A model generated the notes under the pieces. That model was given only the letters and a program-made list of their open reading frames with translations. It made no database searches and was not told where the DNA came from. A DNA stretch of 64,000 nucleotides from Leguminivora glycinivorella (lineage: Eukaryota > Arthropoda > Insecta > Lepidoptera > Tortricidae), in NCBI RefSeq assembly GCF_023078275.1, contig NC_062994.1:8317545-8381544 (forward strand). Direction: 5' to 3'. The translations under genes were made by a program, and so were the position numbers. Below, in pieces: positions 54,577 to 64,000 of the stretch (its first letter is position 1; every line of letters begins with the position of its first letter).

Positions 54577-55130
54577 CTAGCTTTTGCCGACGGCTTCGCT
54601 CCCGTTAAATTCGAAAATTACGGAATGCTCCATACAAACTTCCACCCCCCCCTTCTAGGGAAGAGGGGGGTTAGAAAGAGACAAAAAGTAGCCTATGTCA
54701 CTCTCCATCCCTTCAACTATCCCACTTCAAAAATCACGTCAATTCGCCGTTTTGCCGTGAAAGACGGAAAAACTAACAGACACACACACTTCCCCATTTA
54801 TACAGTTAGTATGGATTTTAAGTTAAGAATTGTACCTCATTTTTTTTTAGCGCCGCCTATTGAATACTATCATAACTACACTGATGATGCCTACAATTTT
54901 TTTTTTCAAAATGTGCATTTGATTGACGTGATATCATGATGTTGAAAAAATAAAGAAGCATGTCATTTGTTCTTATAAAAAATAAAAACACGCAAAAATA
55001 TTTCGGGAAAATATTATTTTGGCCACTTCCAGGCTGCGAAAGAGCGCCATCTAGTTTTAAGCTTAAAAGGCCTATACATTTCCGGGGTACGCTTTTTGTA
55101 TGGGCTTTGTTTGTCCCGTATTATATGGTC
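54577..55130. repeat. LINE-type fragment and a reverse copy of the 27.4 kb repeat
   Basis: 54577-54808 is TTTTGCCGACGGCTTCGCTCC; 54840-55130 is the reverse complement of 27400-27650. Confidence 0.7.
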
Positions 55131-56005
55131 CTTGGTGTAAAGTTATAATATAAACTAAAATATAAACTAAATTATTTTATAAAAGCATTAAGTCACTTTT
55201 ACAACAAAAATGCTATTATTCTGTGGATGAATTCTTTACTGACATTTTTGATTAATTAGTTTTGTGTATAATGTAGTGAATAATTGACATTTTTAAGTAG
55301 CTATCTAAATTTGAAATAAGCAATTATGTAATTCTTACTATTATAAGCATGTTAATGAATGAATCTAGTATGTAAGTTTCTATGTTGCTATACCCTGACG
55401 GGTGCATGTTGTGACCTAATCTATAAAAACACCTCACAGAGAACCTCCTATAGAGTGGCAATCTTGTATATTTTGTTCGCGATACGAGTCACCAGTGTTT
55501 GGGGTGCGAGGAGCGGGCGGGGAATGTGTTAAGCGCGCTGTGATTGGCCGTTTCAAGGACGGCGGGCAGTCGCGCCAGATGAAAAGGGACAGAAGTATGA
55601 CTGTCCCTCTACTGACGCGTAAGTGGCCAATGTAAGTTGACCTATGCCGGCTCTGAATAAATTATAAATATGACTTATTTGTGGAATGTAATGCCGTCTG
55701 TTTTTAAATTTGAGCTTCTTGTTACCTTTCCACACCATTTCACACTACAGGTGGACATCTTTAAGGCATCAAAATACCCTTTTCCAATTGTTTAGTGCGA
55801 AAAACACGCGCTGCTTTCGGGTCTGTTACTTGGTCGATACTGATCGGGCACGGCGAGCGCCCGCGCTTATATCAGTGCAAATACTAGGAAGGCTGGCGAC
55901 CGCGAGTCGTCTTGTAATGGATGTCTATAGGGGTTGGTCTGTGAAACACCTATTGTAAACACATGTGTATGCAATAAATGATATGAATATGAATATGAAA
56001 CGCAC
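55131..56005. repeat. Retroposon remnants
   Basis: 55,430-55,660 (GATTGGCCGTTTCAAGGACG) and 55,850-56,000 with a tail GCAATAAATGATATGAATATG are moth retroposon 3' ends. The second ends within a few bases of the exon donor at 56,005. Confidence 0.5.
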
Positions 56006-56103
56006 CCTAATCTTCCATTGTAGTTGACAGGCGCGTTGCCTAGCAACCCGTTGCCGCTTTTCTCCTTGTCTTGAGTGTTCATTTGCGACATTTGATCCTT
56101 TAT
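56006..56103 (-). CDS. Host gene exon, coiled-coil-like
   Basis: Acceptor TATATTTTTTACAG at 56,104; donor GG/GTGCGT at 56,005 (moderate). Phase 0 in, phase 2 out. It encodes KDQMSQMNTQDKEKSGNG followed by LLGNAPVNYNG. Joined to the exon at 56,816 the helix AAKIQQ/IKDQMSQM continues naturally, which supports both calls. Confidence 0.6.
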
Positions 56104-56304
56104 CTGTAAAAAATATATATTTCAAAGCCTATCGTTATATTAATTTCATCACACTTGCTCAGTAAGTGTGTCATTGTACGCAAGTCTAATGGGAGTTATA
56201 AAAAACGTTTTTCCCGAGGGAATTATAAAATTTACTTGAGAGAAATTAACTTTAGTTGAGTTGTAAATGTAGCCCGTGGGTCAGTCTGTCTTTGTCTCAC
56301 TTAT

Positions 56305-56870
56305 ACCTGTTGCATCTTGGCCTCGACATCGCAGTCTTTGTCTCTCTTGTAGCCCCCTAAAAGTCCCTAGTGAGTGTTCACATTATCCAAAACGATATCG
56401 GATGTAGGATCGATATCCCTTACATTGAAGCCGCCATCTTTGATTTTTGCCTTTGAAATCCTTCCGACATCCGATATCGGATCGGATAATGTGAAAACGC
56501 ACTAAGGCCCAGCCATATAATTGAGAAATCCATTACCACTGAATGTACCTTGGGCCTTAGAAGAATAAAGTGTGAAAAGTGCCTCAATCTATCCTTGGGA
56601 CTCAGCATACGTATCTTCTTATCTCCGTCCCTGTCTCGCGTACCTGTTGTATCTCGTTTACTATACCTATCGCCGTCTCTATCTCTCCTAAGGGCCATAT
56701 AAATGAGAAAACCAATATATCGCCACTGAAAGTACTTTAGACCTTAGAAAGAGTCTCAGTATATCTTTGGGACTCAGCAGGCGTATCTTCCTATCTCCGT
56801 CCCTGTCTCTCGTACCTGTTGTATCTTGGCAGCGATGTCGGCGTCCCTGTCCCGCGGCTGCGGCGTGGTC
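56305..56870 (-). repeat. Tandemly triplicated exon end (donor region)
   Basis: Minus strand: AAGATACAACAG/GTACGAG at 56,816; GATACAACAG/GTACGCGAG at about 56,663; AAGATGCAACAG/GTATAAG at about 56,308. The first two repeats span about 180 bp, including TTGGGACTCAGCA and CTCCGTCCCTGTCTC; a PIF-like MITE (56371-56506) separates the third. The third copy has an open 39-nt segment (RDKDCDVEAKMQQ) with an acceptor-like CTACAAG and is a possible extra exon. Confidence 0.65.
56371..56506. mobile_element. PIF-like MITE inside the host intron
   Basis: GTTCACATTATCCAAAACG..CGGATCGGATAATGTGAAAA; right end followed by TAA. Confidence 0.75.
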
Positions 56871-56964
56871 CGCTGGGAGGAAGATTGTGGCTGCGGCGCG
56901 GTCTCCTGTCCTTGTCTAGCGGCGGGTAGATTGGTTGGACTATTGGGTACGGTTGGGGTATCAT
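56816..56964 (-). CDS. Host gene exon, Pro/Gln/Ser-rich to charged
   Basis: Acceptor ATATTTTTTCAG at 56,965; donor CAACAG/GTACGAG at 56,815; 149 nt. The frame read as phase 1 in, phase 0 out gives DTPTVPNSPTNLPAARQ.., then PRDRDADIAAKIQQ, and continues in phase into the next exon. The frame starting MIPQPYPIVQPIYPPL is also open and would follow the 58.7 kb exon in phase 0, so the true frame is unsettled. Confidence 0.65.
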
Positions 56965-57465
56965 CTGAAAAAATATGGAATAGATTAAAGACTAAGTACT
57001 TTGTAGATGGCGCCATCATAGATTGACATGTCAAATTCTTGTTTTTTTTCTGTCCTGGATTCCAGCTCTTTAACCCTTTTCCAGGCGTAGTAAGTTTCAT
57101 CATAAGTAAGGGAAGAATTGTAACTCCATCCTCAGTAAATGCAAGTTATTTGTAGTGACATCTAGCGTCATTCAGGCGTCAATCACTCGTCAAATAGCTT
57201 TAATTCAGTACCACTACTCGACACTAGGTGCCAACAGTGTTGCGTCTGCCAAAAAGGCAATATTAAAACAGTTTACAACTTATATTACAAGCAGAAGGAA
57301 TTGAAAACAGAGTACTGATTAATACTATTGTAATTATTAGCTAAAAATTGTTGAGCATTAGACTTTTTGTTCGTCGCGACATCTATTGACAAGTATAGCA
57401 GCACTGATAATTTACGCTAGTTAACGCATGGTTGACGCCAGATGTCACTACAAATAACTTACATT
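56965..57465. other. Intron sequence, nothing recognised
   Basis: GTGACATCTAGCG-type text near 57,157 and 57,440 (GCCAGATGTCACTAC) hints at a repeat; no exon with good borders was seen, although phase suggests one may exist between 58,659 and 56,964. Confidence 0.3.
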
Positions 57466-58130
57466 TACCAAAGAGGATCGAGTATTATAGAGAGTTACTG
57501 TCAAGTAAAATGTGTATCACAGTGAATAAATTGCCATCTCTCGACAGAGGCTTAAAACTTTTGAACCTCAGATTTGACAATTTGGCCCATATTCTTAGCT
57601 TGATATGTGTTAAAATGTCAAATATCAATATTAGCGCCATCTAGCCGAGCGTCCCCCAAAGGTGTAACGCCATCTAGGCCACCGTACCTTTTTCTCTATG
57701 GCTTTGAGGTACGTTTTAATAATAATAATTTTAGTAAATTTAAGAAATTAGTCAAGCAATGGCTCATACAAAAATGTTATTACTGTATAAATGATTTTTT
57801 GAATGATATTTTCTAGGGTTGAATAATTTTATGATGACATTGTAATTAGATTCTATTTATTAAGGTTAGTTTTAGTTTTCTTGTTATATGAATTGGTAAT
57901 TATAGTGTGAATTGTGTGTATCGTCCTAAAATGTATGTACGCCTGTAAAGGTAGAGTTTGATGAGACTACTTGAGTAGCAAATAGAACCTAATTGTAACC
58001 CATTCTCCACATGCATAAATAAATCATTTCATAAATAAATAATTTCATTTCATTTCATTTCATTTTTTTCTTAGACTTTATCCGTCTATACGGAGTTACG
58101 AGTACATACGGAGTTACATATGTCTTTGCA
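57466..58130 (+). repeat. AAAGAGGATC family copy with a LINE 3' end inserted
   Basis: 57466-57716 and 58066-58130 are the family. 57717-58065 is a LINE end: a short frame FSKFKKLVKQWLIQKCYY then stop, 3'UTR, and an (ATTTC)n tail. Confidence 0.75.
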
Positions 58131-58197
58131 TTTACTGGTGTATGGAGTTACAACTCTCCCATTACTTATTCCTCTATGTCCTGTACAGTACCTACCA

Positions 58198-58527
58198 GAA
58201 GCGTTGGTAGCCTAGCGGTAAGTGCGTGCTACTTTCGTTCCGGAGGTCGCGGGTTCGAACCCCGGCTCGCACCAATGAGTTTTTCGGAACTTATGTGCGA
58301 AATGTCATTTGATATTTGCCAGTCGCTTTTCGGTGAAGGAAAACATCGTGAGGGAACCGGACTAATTCCAATAAGGTCTAGTTACCCTTCGGGTTGGAAG
58401 GTCAGATGGCAGTCGCTTTCGTAAAACTAGGGCCTACGCCAAACGTTGGGATTAGTTGTCAAAGCGGACCCCAGGCTCCCATGAGCTGTGGCAAATGCCG
58501 GGATAACGCAAGGAGGATGAGGATGAT
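58198..58527 (+). mobile_element. tRNA-headed SINE family 1, full length
   Basis: GTAGCCTAGCGGTAAGTGCG, GCGGGTTCGAACCCCGG, GGTGAAGGAAAACATCG, GGATAACGCAAGGAGGATGA. A 53-bp 3' end in the opposite orientation lies at 58573-58625. Confidence 0.9.
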
Positions 58528-58658
58528 ATTTTACAAACATGTTAACAGCATAACAGTAAAAACTAAACCACTGGATTCCTTGCGTTATCCCGGCATTTGC
58601 CACAGCTCATGGGAGCCCGGGGTCCATCATCATCCGATGATGATGGCCTGTCCAGTAC

Positions 58659-58766
58659 CTGAGGGTACATGTAGGGGTACTGTGGGTACACGGGGCACAG
58701 ATCGTGCATGAGCAGCTTGGGCGCGCCGGGCATCATGGCTCCACCCCACTGCATCGCGTCTGGGTA
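58659..58766 (-). CDS. Host gene exon, Tyr/Pro/Met-rich
   Basis: Acceptor TTTGTTTACAG at 58,767; donor CCTCAG/GTACTG at 58,658; 108 nt, phase 0 both sides. It encodes YPDAMQWGGAMMPGAPKLLM and ends PVYPQYPYMYPQ. Low-complexity Tyr/Pro composition like linkers of RNA-binding or cytoplasmic scaffold proteins; no family recognised. Confidence 0.75.
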
Positions 58767-59914
58767 CTGTAAACAAAGGGAAATCAAACACATATATTGT
58801 CCCGGATTTGTAAATTCACATTTTTGACACATTTGTTTTGAAGTATGTTGCGATGTGGCTAAGACGTATCGTTTGCCAAATCTAACGATTAATTTCGAAT
58901 TGGTTGAATCGATTAGGCCCTATGTACAAGGAGGCGCTTAAACAAATATACGATTTCTATCAACTTACTGAAATGTTATTTGAATCGAAATGACGGACTC
59001 TGCCACAGCACTAGTTTAAAAATAAAAATGAATGATAAATGACATAATAAGTACATCCTGCGTGATAAATTAATATCGTAAAATACTCACTAACGAAGAT
59101 CCGCAAAAATGTAACATGTGTAAGATTATGTGTAAAGTAAGCGAAATATTTTTTTTAAGTACTTGATTTTTTTTAATATTATTACAGGATTTTATTTAAA
59201 ATTTCATTAGGTTTCACGAGTTTACGTTTTGTGGACGCTGTCATGTGTCAAAAAGAGGTTCTTACAACTCTGGGACATACATATAATCATACATACATAG
59301 AATCACGCCTGTATCCCATGAAGGGGTAGGCAGAACACATGAACTACTAAGTTTCAGTGCCACTCTTGGCAAAAAGGGGTTGAAAGAAATGCAAATTGTG
59401 ACATTGCAGTGACAGGTTGCCAGCCTCTCGCCTACGCCACAATTTAACCCACAGATTTCGGGAGATAGGTCATGCCGGGCGATTTGTATAGAATACGCCT
59501 GTCGCAAGGTCTGCGCAACCCACACAAAGCACCAGTAATTGTAAAGATAATGCACGCACACACCTAATCCACACACACTTGTAGCTGGACGCTCCTATTG
59601 CGCAATACACACGCATCATTTCAATGTGTGTGTACACGCGAACGATAAGCGAGCGCGATCGCGCACGCACACAACGATAAATAGCGGGAACGCCTCGCCT
59701 CGTTTCCGAGAAAAATGTCTCACTGAGTGAATCGTTTTGTACACCGTTCATTGCGGCGCAAAACACTACACTGTTTACAATATGTTCCTTGTGTAGCCGC
59801 AATGTATAATGAACGTTTTAAAGCACAAGCAAACGTAAGGTTACATGGTACAACTCGGAGTATTACGTTGAATTCGTGTTTTATGTGAAATAAAAGGAAA
59901 TAAATAGTATTTAC
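58767..59914. repeat. Intron with the CACGCCTGTATCCCATGAAG repeat
   Basis: 59268-59480 is a well-kept moth repeat (GGTAGGCAGAACACATGAAC, GACAGGTTGCCAGCCTCTCG); its tail occurs at 60158-60240. 58,767-59,267 shows nothing. Confidence 0.55.
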
Positions 59915-59994
59915 CTATGAAATGTTATCCTATCGGCTTGGAAATTATTCAGGTCACTGCGATGTTTGCAAGTTATTATTGCACACTTCGGCAT
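59915..59994 (-). CDS. First coding exon of a THAP-domain gene
   Basis: ATG at 59,994 starts MPKCAIITCKHRSD, and the exon ends ADRITFHR-like at donor CATAG/GTAAAT (59,914), phase 2. The C-x4-C pair near the N terminus and the ITFHR ending are the first zinc ligands and first strand of a THAP (C2CH) DNA-binding domain; THAP genes commonly have an intron here. The upstream 100 bp are GC-rich (GGCCGCGCGCGG) with a 17-bp palindrome TAGGCCCAATGGGCCTA, fitting a promoter. Later exons were not found in the window. It lies in an intron of the Tyr/Pro-rich gene on the same strand; a processed or dead copy cannot be excluded. Confidence 0.7.
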
Positions 59995-60249
59995 TTTTGA
60001 TAAAACTCGTTTTTCGTCGGTGAACAGCGCGCGTGTACACTCGATGACAGCGGACGGCGAACTGGCGGCGGTGTAGACTGTAGGCCCAATGGGCCTACAT
60101 CTGCGACCAGGCCGCGCGCGGCTTGTCCTCTCTATAGATTTTTTTCCTCTGAGATTTAACCCATAACCCACAGTCGATTTTTACGACACCCACGGGAAGA
60201 AAGGGGGTGGTGAAATTCTTAACCCGTCACCACACGGGAAAGACATATA

Positions 60250-60540
60250 TAGCTCCGTATAGACAGATAAAGTCTAAGAAAAAAACGTACCTCAGTACGA
60301 TACAGAAAAAGGTACGGTGGCCTAGATGGCATTACACCTTTGGGGTACGCTCATCTAGATGGCGCTAATATTAATATTTAACATTTTAATACATATTGAG
60401 CTAAGAATATGGACCAAATTGTCAAAACTGAGGTTCAAAAGTTTTAAGCTTGTGTCGATTCGAGAGATGGCAGTCTATGCACTGTGATTACACATTATAC
60501 TTCGACAGTAACTCTCTATAATACTTGATCCTCTTTGGGG
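60250..60540 (-). repeat. AAAGAGGATC family, reverse copy
   Basis: From AGCTCCGTATAGACAGATAA to ACTTGATCCTCTTTGG. Confidence 0.75.
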
Positions 60541-61128
60541 AAATGCATGTTATCTATTACGTCACTCGCGATATACACAATCGAGAAAACGTCCCCTTTT
60601 TGTCGATTGCTATAAAGCCGCTTTGTTAGTTTATTCATATAAAGATACAAGTAAATCTCGCCTTAGTGGTAACCGACAAAGTGGGACGTTTTACTAAACA
60701 CACTCACATATGAGCAAATTTAGTACGAGACCGCGGAAAACCTTGAAAAAATTGGCTGTTTTTTACATTTTGGTTGTGGCATGAAAGTTTTATCTGGGAG
60801 AGTAACGGCTCAGCCACGACATTGGTCTTAGCGCGACAGCGGTGAGCGGCGGCCATACCTTGAAGCGAGACAGCGATGGGACTTTTCATTCGCACGTATG
60901 GCTGCCGCTCACCGCTGCCGCGCTTAGACCAATGTCGTGGCTGGGCCGTAAGGCAATATTGATTTATGACGATAAAGTGCATAGTGCCCGAAGCAGTTCT
61001 TTAGATGCCTCGGTCTGTGGCAGTGGTCAAACTTTTTCCATCGCGGGTCAAAATTTTAAGGAATTTTAGGGGAGGGCCAGATTGACACCAAAAAAAGTAT
61101 TATTTACAAGGTTAAATTTATTATTCTC
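60541..61128. mobile_element. Hairpin MITE in unplaced sequence
   Basis: 60803-60951: TAACGGCTCAGCCACGAC and GTCGTGGCTGGGCCGTAA ends, with GCGGTGAGCGGCGGCCAT and complement inside. Other parts unplaced. Confidence 0.7.
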
Positions 61129-61270
61129 CACTACCTAGGTTGTCTGGAAGAGATCGCTCTTTAGCGATAAGACCGCCTCTTGTTTTACCTCTTAAGTTGT
61201 TGTTTATACTTGCTATGTTGTTTCGTGTATTGAGGTGTGCAATAAAGAGTATTTGTATTGTATTGTATTG
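61129..61270 (+). repeat. LINE 3' tail
   Basis: TTGTCTGGAAGAGATCGCTC, GCGATAAGACCGCC, then GCAATAAAGAG and a (TATTG)n tail, a typical lepidopteran LINE end. Confidence 0.75.
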
Positions 61271-61439
61271 TGTTGTATTCTTGCATTATTGAAGTCATAT
61301 TACACACTATTTTGAAGGATCCATAATTCCGCGAGCCGTACTTTGCACATATGGTCTATAGAATATAAAAGACCAATAATATCTACTGTAAAACGTTATA
61401 TTTATAAGTTGCTCGTAACTCGGGTAGATTTTGTGTCTT

Positions 61440-61980
61440 GTGACCAAATTATCAAGTCTTCTTCTTCCTCCTACCCTTATCCCACGTTATGTGGGGTCGG
61501 TACAACACGTCTTCCTCTTCTATTCTCTATCTTTCGTCATCTCAACACTCACATCTTTCTTCCTCATATCCTCTTGCACACAATCCATCCAGCGTTGTTT
61601 GGGTTTACCCCTCCCTCTCCATCCATCAACCTTCATCTCCAACATTCTTTTGCCTATATGACATCCATCCCTCCTCATTACATGACCACGCCAACCTGCC
61701 ACTCCTCATCTTTTCCGTTATAGGCGCAAGTTTCAAACTTCCCCTAATATACTCATTCCTGATCCGATCCATTCTGGTCACTCCACACATCCATCTCAAC
61801 ATTCTCATTTCCGCTACGTGCACTCTCCTTTCATCCTCCACCTTTGTCGCCCAGCATTCAGATCCATACAATACAACAGGCCTAACAATCGTCTTATAGA
61901 TTTTCCCCTTAAGTTTAAGGGGCATCCGTCGATCGCATGTTGTCCTTGAGACCTGTCGCCATTTCATCCAAATTATCAAT
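61440..61980 (-). pseudogene. RTE-type LINE reverse transcriptase, C-terminal part, frame broken
   Basis: Minus strand from 61,979: WMKWRQVSRTTCDRRMPLKL, VLYGSECWATKVEDERR, MLRWMCGVTRMDRIRNEYI, then a shift near 61,690 into GHVMRRDGCHIGKRMLEM and RGKPKQRWMDCVQEDMRK. This is the end of RTE-clade LINEs; endonuclease and most of the polymerase are missing. It sits immediately 3' of the host exon at 62,023, with only about 40 bp between. Confidence 0.8.
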
Positions 61981-62022
61981 TATGATAAGCAAAAACAATA
62001 TTGTATACGATATCTAACTTAC

Positions 62023-62119
62023 GGGATAATGTTGCACGTTGTGTTGCAGTAACACGTTGCTCACAGGGTAAGGTTGCTGTAACATCTGCTGTTCTAGCTG
62101 CCCGTATCCCACGCTGTAT
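62023..62119 (-). CDS. Host gene exon, Gln/Tyr-rich
   Basis: Acceptor GTGTTTTTCAG at 62,120; donor CCC/GTAAGT at 62,022, both strong; 97 nt, phase 2 in, phase 0 out. It encodes YSVGYGQLEQQMLQQPYP and HNVQHYP and joins in phase to the exon at 58,766. Confidence 0.75.
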
Positions 62120-62716
62120 CTGAAAAACACGAGGGCGTTAAAATAAAAATTTATTAATATAAAAAAAAAATTCAAGCAAGAAGAATAATATTGCAAAGTC
62201 GAATCATTACATAGCTCCGGCAAGCCGTACTCTCTTAATACCCATACTATTTGCCAGTCGATTTTCGGTGAAAGAAAACCTCGTGAAGAAACCGGACTAA
62301 TTCCAATAAGGCCTGGTTACCCTTCGGGTTGGAAGGTAAGATGTCAGTCGCTTTCGTAAAACTGTTTGACATGATGCCAACGGCCACTTTTCATCATCGC
62401 ACCGCTCGCCATCGACAGGGCGCTCATCCACACATTGCAACCTAAATGGTCGCGCACCGTAAAGTTTCAGAGGAAAACCTCCCACGAACGCTCCGGCTGT
62501 GGAATGAGCTCCCATGTCGATGGGTATTATGGGTACAGTATGGGGTTCTTCAAAAAAGGAGTGTACAAGTTTCTAATGGGTCGGCAACGCGCATGTGACA
62601 CCCCTTGAGTTGCAGGCGTCCATAGGTTACGGTGATCACTCTCCATCAGACGGGCCGTATACCTGTTTGCCACCGACGTGGTATTAAAAAAAAAACGCAA
62701 GTGCGACCTGACTTAC
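62120..62716. repeat. Intron with SINE and retroposon fragments
   Basis: 62249-62365 is a SINE family 1 middle part. 62549-62693 is the ACTACGTCGGTGGC retroposon end with a poly(A) run. 62,370-62,520 holds TTTGACATGATGCCAACGGCC, a dispersed piece. Confidence 0.6.
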
Positions 62717-62797
62717 GGGCGTTGATGCTGATGCTGATGGGGCTCCAAGCAGGCCCCGCGCAGGCGCCGCAAGGGTACGCGTACTGATACGACGGGT
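62717..62797 (-). CDS. Host gene exon (candidate), 81 nt
   Basis: Acceptor TTGCCTTGTCCGCAG at 62,798; donor GCCC/GTAAGT at 62,716; both strong, GC-rich. Two open readings: DPSYQYAYPCGACAGPAWS (phase 1) fits the Tyr/Pro composition, but only the other (..PHQHQHQRP, phase 2) joins the next exon without a stop. Length divisible by three, so it could be skipped without frame change. Confidence 0.6.
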
Positions 62798-63527
62798 CTG
62801 CGGACAAGGCAAATAAACATAAAGGCTTTGAATTATTCATGGTTATTTTCATTATACTCTGTCAACCAAGTCTGTCAGTAAATAAGAACAAAGAAAACTA
62901 TATGCATCCTTTACTTTAGGGTGCTAGCACAGTATAATAAAGAGTACTATCGTACAGTATGACCACTCCCGCTCCCCGATGAAAGTGCCGCCCACCCCTC
63001 TCGGTTACCTCACAGTTACCGCCTGTCAAAAACTCGAACAGTCGACTTGTCATATCTCACTCATACGAGCATGGTGCGCGTTCACCTACACGAGCTTAGA
63101 CTGTGTGCTAGGAACGCGCCTCTTTCATATATGTATTTGATCGCCAGTGTCCGAGATGTGATAAAGGCTTTGGATTATTTTTTTTTTTTTTTTTTTAGTA
63201 TGGATAGGTAGACGTTTGACCACGATCACACCTGATGGTAAGTGATGATGCGGTCTACGGTGGAGCACGCTTACCTATGAGATACCTATTTACTCTTGCT
63301 TTAAAGAGACCTGGATTGTACTTGTGCGGAAACACAGACTCAGGCAGCAGGATTCATGGTTATTTTCATTATACCCTGTCAACCAAGTCTGTCAGTAAAT
63401 AAGAACAAAGAAAACTATATGCATCCTTTTCTTTAGGGTGCTAGAGAAAAGGTTACCTATAGTTTTCTTAGTTATTATTCACTGACAGACTTGTTTGACA
63501 GAATATATATACAGGGTGAAATAATAA
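62798..63527. repeat. Intron: hairpin MITE copies and two dispersed repeats
   Basis: 62859-62935 is half of the AACCAAGTCTGTCAGTAAAT MITE, broken at TTTAGGGTGCTAG by the 62927-63172 repeat. 63180-63350 is the GATGGTAAGTGATGATGCGG repeat. 63373-63510 is a complete MITE copy. Confidence 0.7.
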
Positions 63528-64000
63528 AACCGGCCAAGAGCGTGTCGGGCCACGCTCAGTGTAGGGTTCCATAGTTTTCCGTATTTTTCTCAAAAACTAC
63601 TAAACCTATCAAGTTCAAAACAATTTTCCTAGAAAGTATTTATAAAGTTCTACTTTTGTGATTTTTTTCATATTTTTTAAACATATGGTTCAAAAGTTAG
63701 AGGGGGGGGGGGTGCACTTTTTTTCCTTTAGGAGCGATTATTTCCGAAAATATTAATATTATCAAAAAACGATCTTACTAAACCCTTATTCATTTTTAAA
63801 TACCTATCCAACAATATATCACACGTTGAGGTTGGAATAAAAAAAAATATCAGCCCCCACTTTACATGTATGGGGGGTACCCTAATAAAACATTTTTTTC
63901 CATTTTTTATTTTTGCACTTTGTTGGTGTGATTGATATACATATTGGTACTAAATTTCAGCTTTCTAGTGCTAACGGTTACTGAGATTATCCGCGGACGG
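63528..64000 (+). repeat. Moth repeat with (GGAC)n, copy 2, cut by the window end
   Basis: Colinear with 48778-49250; begins ACCGGCCAAGAGCGTGTCGG and reaches TTATCCGCGGACGG at the edge. Confidence 0.85.

Noticed and set aside
54417..54608. 63-codon frame with a hydrophobic start (MFLMELTMARA)
   Set aside because: Runs into the TTTTGCCGACGGCTTCGC repeat and has no splice or promoter context; a secreted peptide is not supported.
58198..58270. tRNA gene
   Set aside because: Same head occurs in at least three other places with the same 3' body; it is SINE family 1.
61343..61899. Three plus-strand frames of 76-136 codons
   Set aside because: Opposite the RTE-type LINE fragment; Ser/His/Pro-rich shadow composition.
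62297..62515. 72-codon minus-strand frame with RPVDGERCDDEKWPL
   Set aside because: Looks like a dispersed repeat piece, partly overlapping a SINE; borders are not splice sites.

Overview
The window looks like AT-rich nuclear DNA of a moth (Lepidoptera, probably noctuoid). Evidence: several tRNA-headed SINE families and LINE tails I recognise as lepidopteran repeats, many AT-rich MITEs with TA or TTA target sites, and spliced minus-strand exons with GT..AG borders. There are no bacterial operons or bacterial-type ribosome sites.

Region 1, 1 to about 11,400: most of a Polinton/Maverick (adintovirus-like) giant transposon, cut by the left window edge. The plus strand runs: end of the packaging ATPase, a DUF8207-like protein, a small fibre-motif protein, integrase with chromodomain, PLA2/pX-like virion protein, adenain-type protease, penton-like minor capsid, a tiny basic protein, hexon-like major capsid and a conserved unknown protein. 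The minus strand carries a small acidic protein with a 5'UTR intron and, at the right, the protein-primed PolB. ATPase, protease and two capsid proteins form a virion module; PolB and integrase form the replication and insertion module. TATA boxes (one with an arthropod initiator) and stop/start overlaps suggest at least three plus-strand transcripts. Nine single-base frame breaks, all of the same type (one base missing) and eight of them in mononucleotide runs, interrupt an element that otherwise shows no premature stop.

Region 2, 11,950 to 14,150: the 3' part of an unrecognised spliced minus-strand gene (Ser/Lys-rich, symmetric short exons).

Region 3, 15,763 to 23,705: a large foldback structure. 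Two arms of 2.3 to 2.7 kb, each a 98-103 bp tandem array plus about 650 bp of unique sequence, point away from each other around a 2.86 kb spacer. Every repeat unit holds a GC hairpin built on GCGAAGC, and 17 units match between arms in order, so the arms were copied as a block. A 120-bp tandem array follows.

Region 4, 24,400 to 51,000: no host gene seen. It is packed with SINEs, LINE ends and hairpin MITEs, some nested or tandemly duplicated.

Region 5, 51,550 to 62,800: a host gene on the minus strand whose small exons (Tyr/Pro/Gln-rich, then a charged coiled-coil-like stretch) are scattered among repeats. The first exon of a THAP-domain gene lies inside one of its introns on the same strand. 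The last 500 bp repeat a family already seen at 48.8 kb.

All exon calls are by eye from splice sites and open frames; no homology search was possible.
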